Source: Gracilaria caudata
Taxonomy: Eukaryota; Rhodophyta; Florideophyceae; Gracilariales; Gracilariaceae
DNA length: 17,738 nt
Direction: 5' to 3'
Assembly: GCA_030374735.1 (NCBI GenBank)
Contig: JASCIV010000516.1
Span: 1 to 17,738, forward strand
The position numbers were made by a program, and so were the translations under genes. Shown one piece after another: positions 16,221 to 17,738 of the stretch. The notes beneath the pieces were generated by a model. The model was not told the origin of the DNA, ran no database searches, and saw only the letters and a list, made by a program, of their open reading frames with translations. How positions within the stretch are numbered: position 1 is the stretch's first letter; each line of letters opens with the position of its first letter.

Positions 16221-16895
16221 GTCTCTTAGAGAGGTTGGGAGGGATGCTTCTAAGACGCTGAATAGGTGTTATCTTATCAGGACAAAGCGTATCAGAAGAT
16301 TTCGTAAGGCAGAAACACGTAATTCGCATGAATGATGAAGAAGTCAGGCAGAATATCGAAGATTGTTGGTGCACTGATGGTAACGGATTTTGCACTATGC
16401 GGCCAACTCCAGCTTTTCGGAAACTATTTGCCAACGATAGTTGCTCCAGAATTGCCTCTTGCGAAGCGACTTGTTATACCCTAGTAGAGCAGCTTACTGA
16501 GTTTGCACACATGCATTAAAAAAGAATGTTTTGTACCGCTTTCGAACCAGTGCTAGTGACACAACAGGGCATTGGGACATCTTGTAATGCTCAGGACGAT
16601 GTCCCTTGAGAGGCCGACAGGGAAGAGGAGTAATTATTTCAATTTCTTGATGCCACCTGAAGCACCTTATTGGCATCTAATGTAACATCCTGCGGTCTTT
16701 GTGTGTGCTGAGACAAATCCTGAGTGGCTGCCGCCAAGTAATTTGAAACGACAATTCCCAAGGAAATCGACGTAGAAACATATAACGCTCGTCTCGTCGA
16801 CTGAGAACTAGTAATTTGAGTTGTGGCGTAGATGGACTAGCGTTTTCTGTGGCTTTCCAGATGCGAAAGAAACCCGTGCAACACAGCGATTGATC

Positions 16896-16934
16896 AGGTG
16901 CCCAACAAACAAACACCTGAGCGGATTTGTTGGG
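16896..16934. repeat. Overlapping inverted repeats
   Basis: CCCAACAAA (16901-16909) pairs with TTTGTTGGG (16926-16934), and AGGTG (16896-16900) pairs with CACCT (16914-16918). The two stems interleave, so both could form only as a pseudoknot-like fold. The function is unknown. Confidence 0.5.
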
Positions 16935-17738
16935 TTGCTTCTAAAGCAACATTCTAACCCTTAATGCTCTGTAAGATCATGACATGTCCGACATGAAAGC
17001 ATTGCCCCGATAGGGTTCGAACTCAAAAAAAAGATCATGAAGGGGGGTTTGGGTTTATTTTTCTTCGTGGAATGCAAAGCAAGCAATCTCTATTCCTGCG
17101 TTCAAGAATAAAAAGGAATATCGGACTACCAGATATAACAAAAGAATTGACAGTATACCAATCCTTGTTAACTGATGTTCGACTAAATGAAACTTGCAGC
17201 TAAGGTGCATTAACTTCAGATTGAGTTCCTTCGGTGAGTTGCGCATTGTGGATGATGAATATGTGGAAATCATTTCTGTACAGTCTCAAAGCAGAGTCAG
17301 GAGCGCTTTCTTCATGACGAGGATCAGTTATTATAGAGACAGTCATAGTTTATAGGGAACTGTTGGTGTGGTAACCTTTTCTTCCGAAGATATGATTTCT
17401 GTCATATTTGATCTGAATTCAAGCTGTTTCCGAAACATTGACTTAGGCTCTCACTGTACGGTCAGCGCATGAAGTACCTTTGGTAACCTAATTTCAGGGG
17501 GCTGTTTAAGCTCACCATCTGTGCTGCGCAAAAGATCTTGAGACAAGATAGATTATACACGTAACTGCTAACAGGCCTCCATCAAACTCGAAACAAAAAT
17601 TTTAATTCGGCATATCATACTTGACCACTAGGAGGTCACTTCTTCCACAAGTTGTTGTTTTTGCCGTGAAGGCCGTGGAAGCTACATCATGTCCCTCCGA
17701 AACGTATGTGGCGAGACGTTCAATACATTACGTATCAA

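Larger units (their letters stand above)
15910..17738. other. Right end without a supported gene
   Basis: The first part is the upstream region of the Cys-rich precursor gene, with a GCCAATC motif near 16004-16010. The remainder, about 1.7 kb, is more AT-rich by eye than the left part of the window and holds only short frames. The best is an 85-codon open stretch ending at 16519, with an ATG at 16328, which is Cys-containing but unrecognised. Two small inverted repeats (16200-16220 and 16896-16934) are noted separately. Confidence 0.45.

Noticed and set aside
16998..17025. tRNA-like 3' end on the minus strand (GAGTTCGAACCC followed by TATCGGGGCA)
   Set aside because: The T-stem does not pair, no 5' acceptor half or anticodon arm is found upstream, and a T8 run precedes it. 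It is probably chance or a tiny relic.
1..17738. Search for CRISPR arrays, operons with ribosome binding sites, prophage or insertion sequences
   Set aside because: No regularly spaced direct repeats, no Shine-Dalgarno-linked gene strings and no transposase domain are seen. The window has eukaryotic gene layout.

Overview
This window looks like nuclear DNA of an intron-poor eukaryote, most likely a red alga. The evidence is as follows. Two very long ORFs (871 and 984 codons) and several shorter ones are complete without introns. Two small genes have TATA boxes about 110 bp upstream of their ATGs. There is a C2H2 zinc-finger gene, a signal-anchored glycosyltransferase, and a pol III tRNA gene with internal A and B boxes. 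The tRNA carries extra bases in its D-loop, a place where red algae such as Cyanidioschyzon are known to carry tRNA introns. The red algal assignment is inference; no gene here proves it.

Left part (1-4683): a stacked palindromic repeat at the edge (47-128), then a GC-rich block holding a 128-aa Ala/Ser-rich protein with an N-myristoylation-type start. Next comes an 871-aa secreted protein of the heparinase II/III-like (alginate lyase / dermatan sulfate epimerase) class.

Middle (4684-10898): a 984-aa paralogue of that protein lies tail-to-tail with it on the other strand. It keeps the putative catalytic His and Tyr but not the second His, and it has an extra Cys-containing C-terminal domain. 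It is followed by a candidate 52-aa secreted peptide, a two-finger C2H2 zinc-finger protein, and a 389-aa type II membrane protein resembling fucosyltransferases.

Right part (11438-17738): tRNA-Ala(UGC) with an apparent 10-nt insertion in the D-loop; a long stretch with only doubtful ORFs; a 177-aa glycine-rich protein built from amphipathic repeats (minus strand); a 160-aa secreted precursor whose acidic middle precedes a very basic six-Cys tail (minus strand); and about 2 kb with no supported gene.

Three genes (two lyase/epimerase-like secreted enzymes and one Golgi-type glycosyltransferase) point to synthesis or remodelling of extracellular matrix polysaccharide. The most unusual signals are the interrupted tRNA and the cationic Cys-rich precursor.
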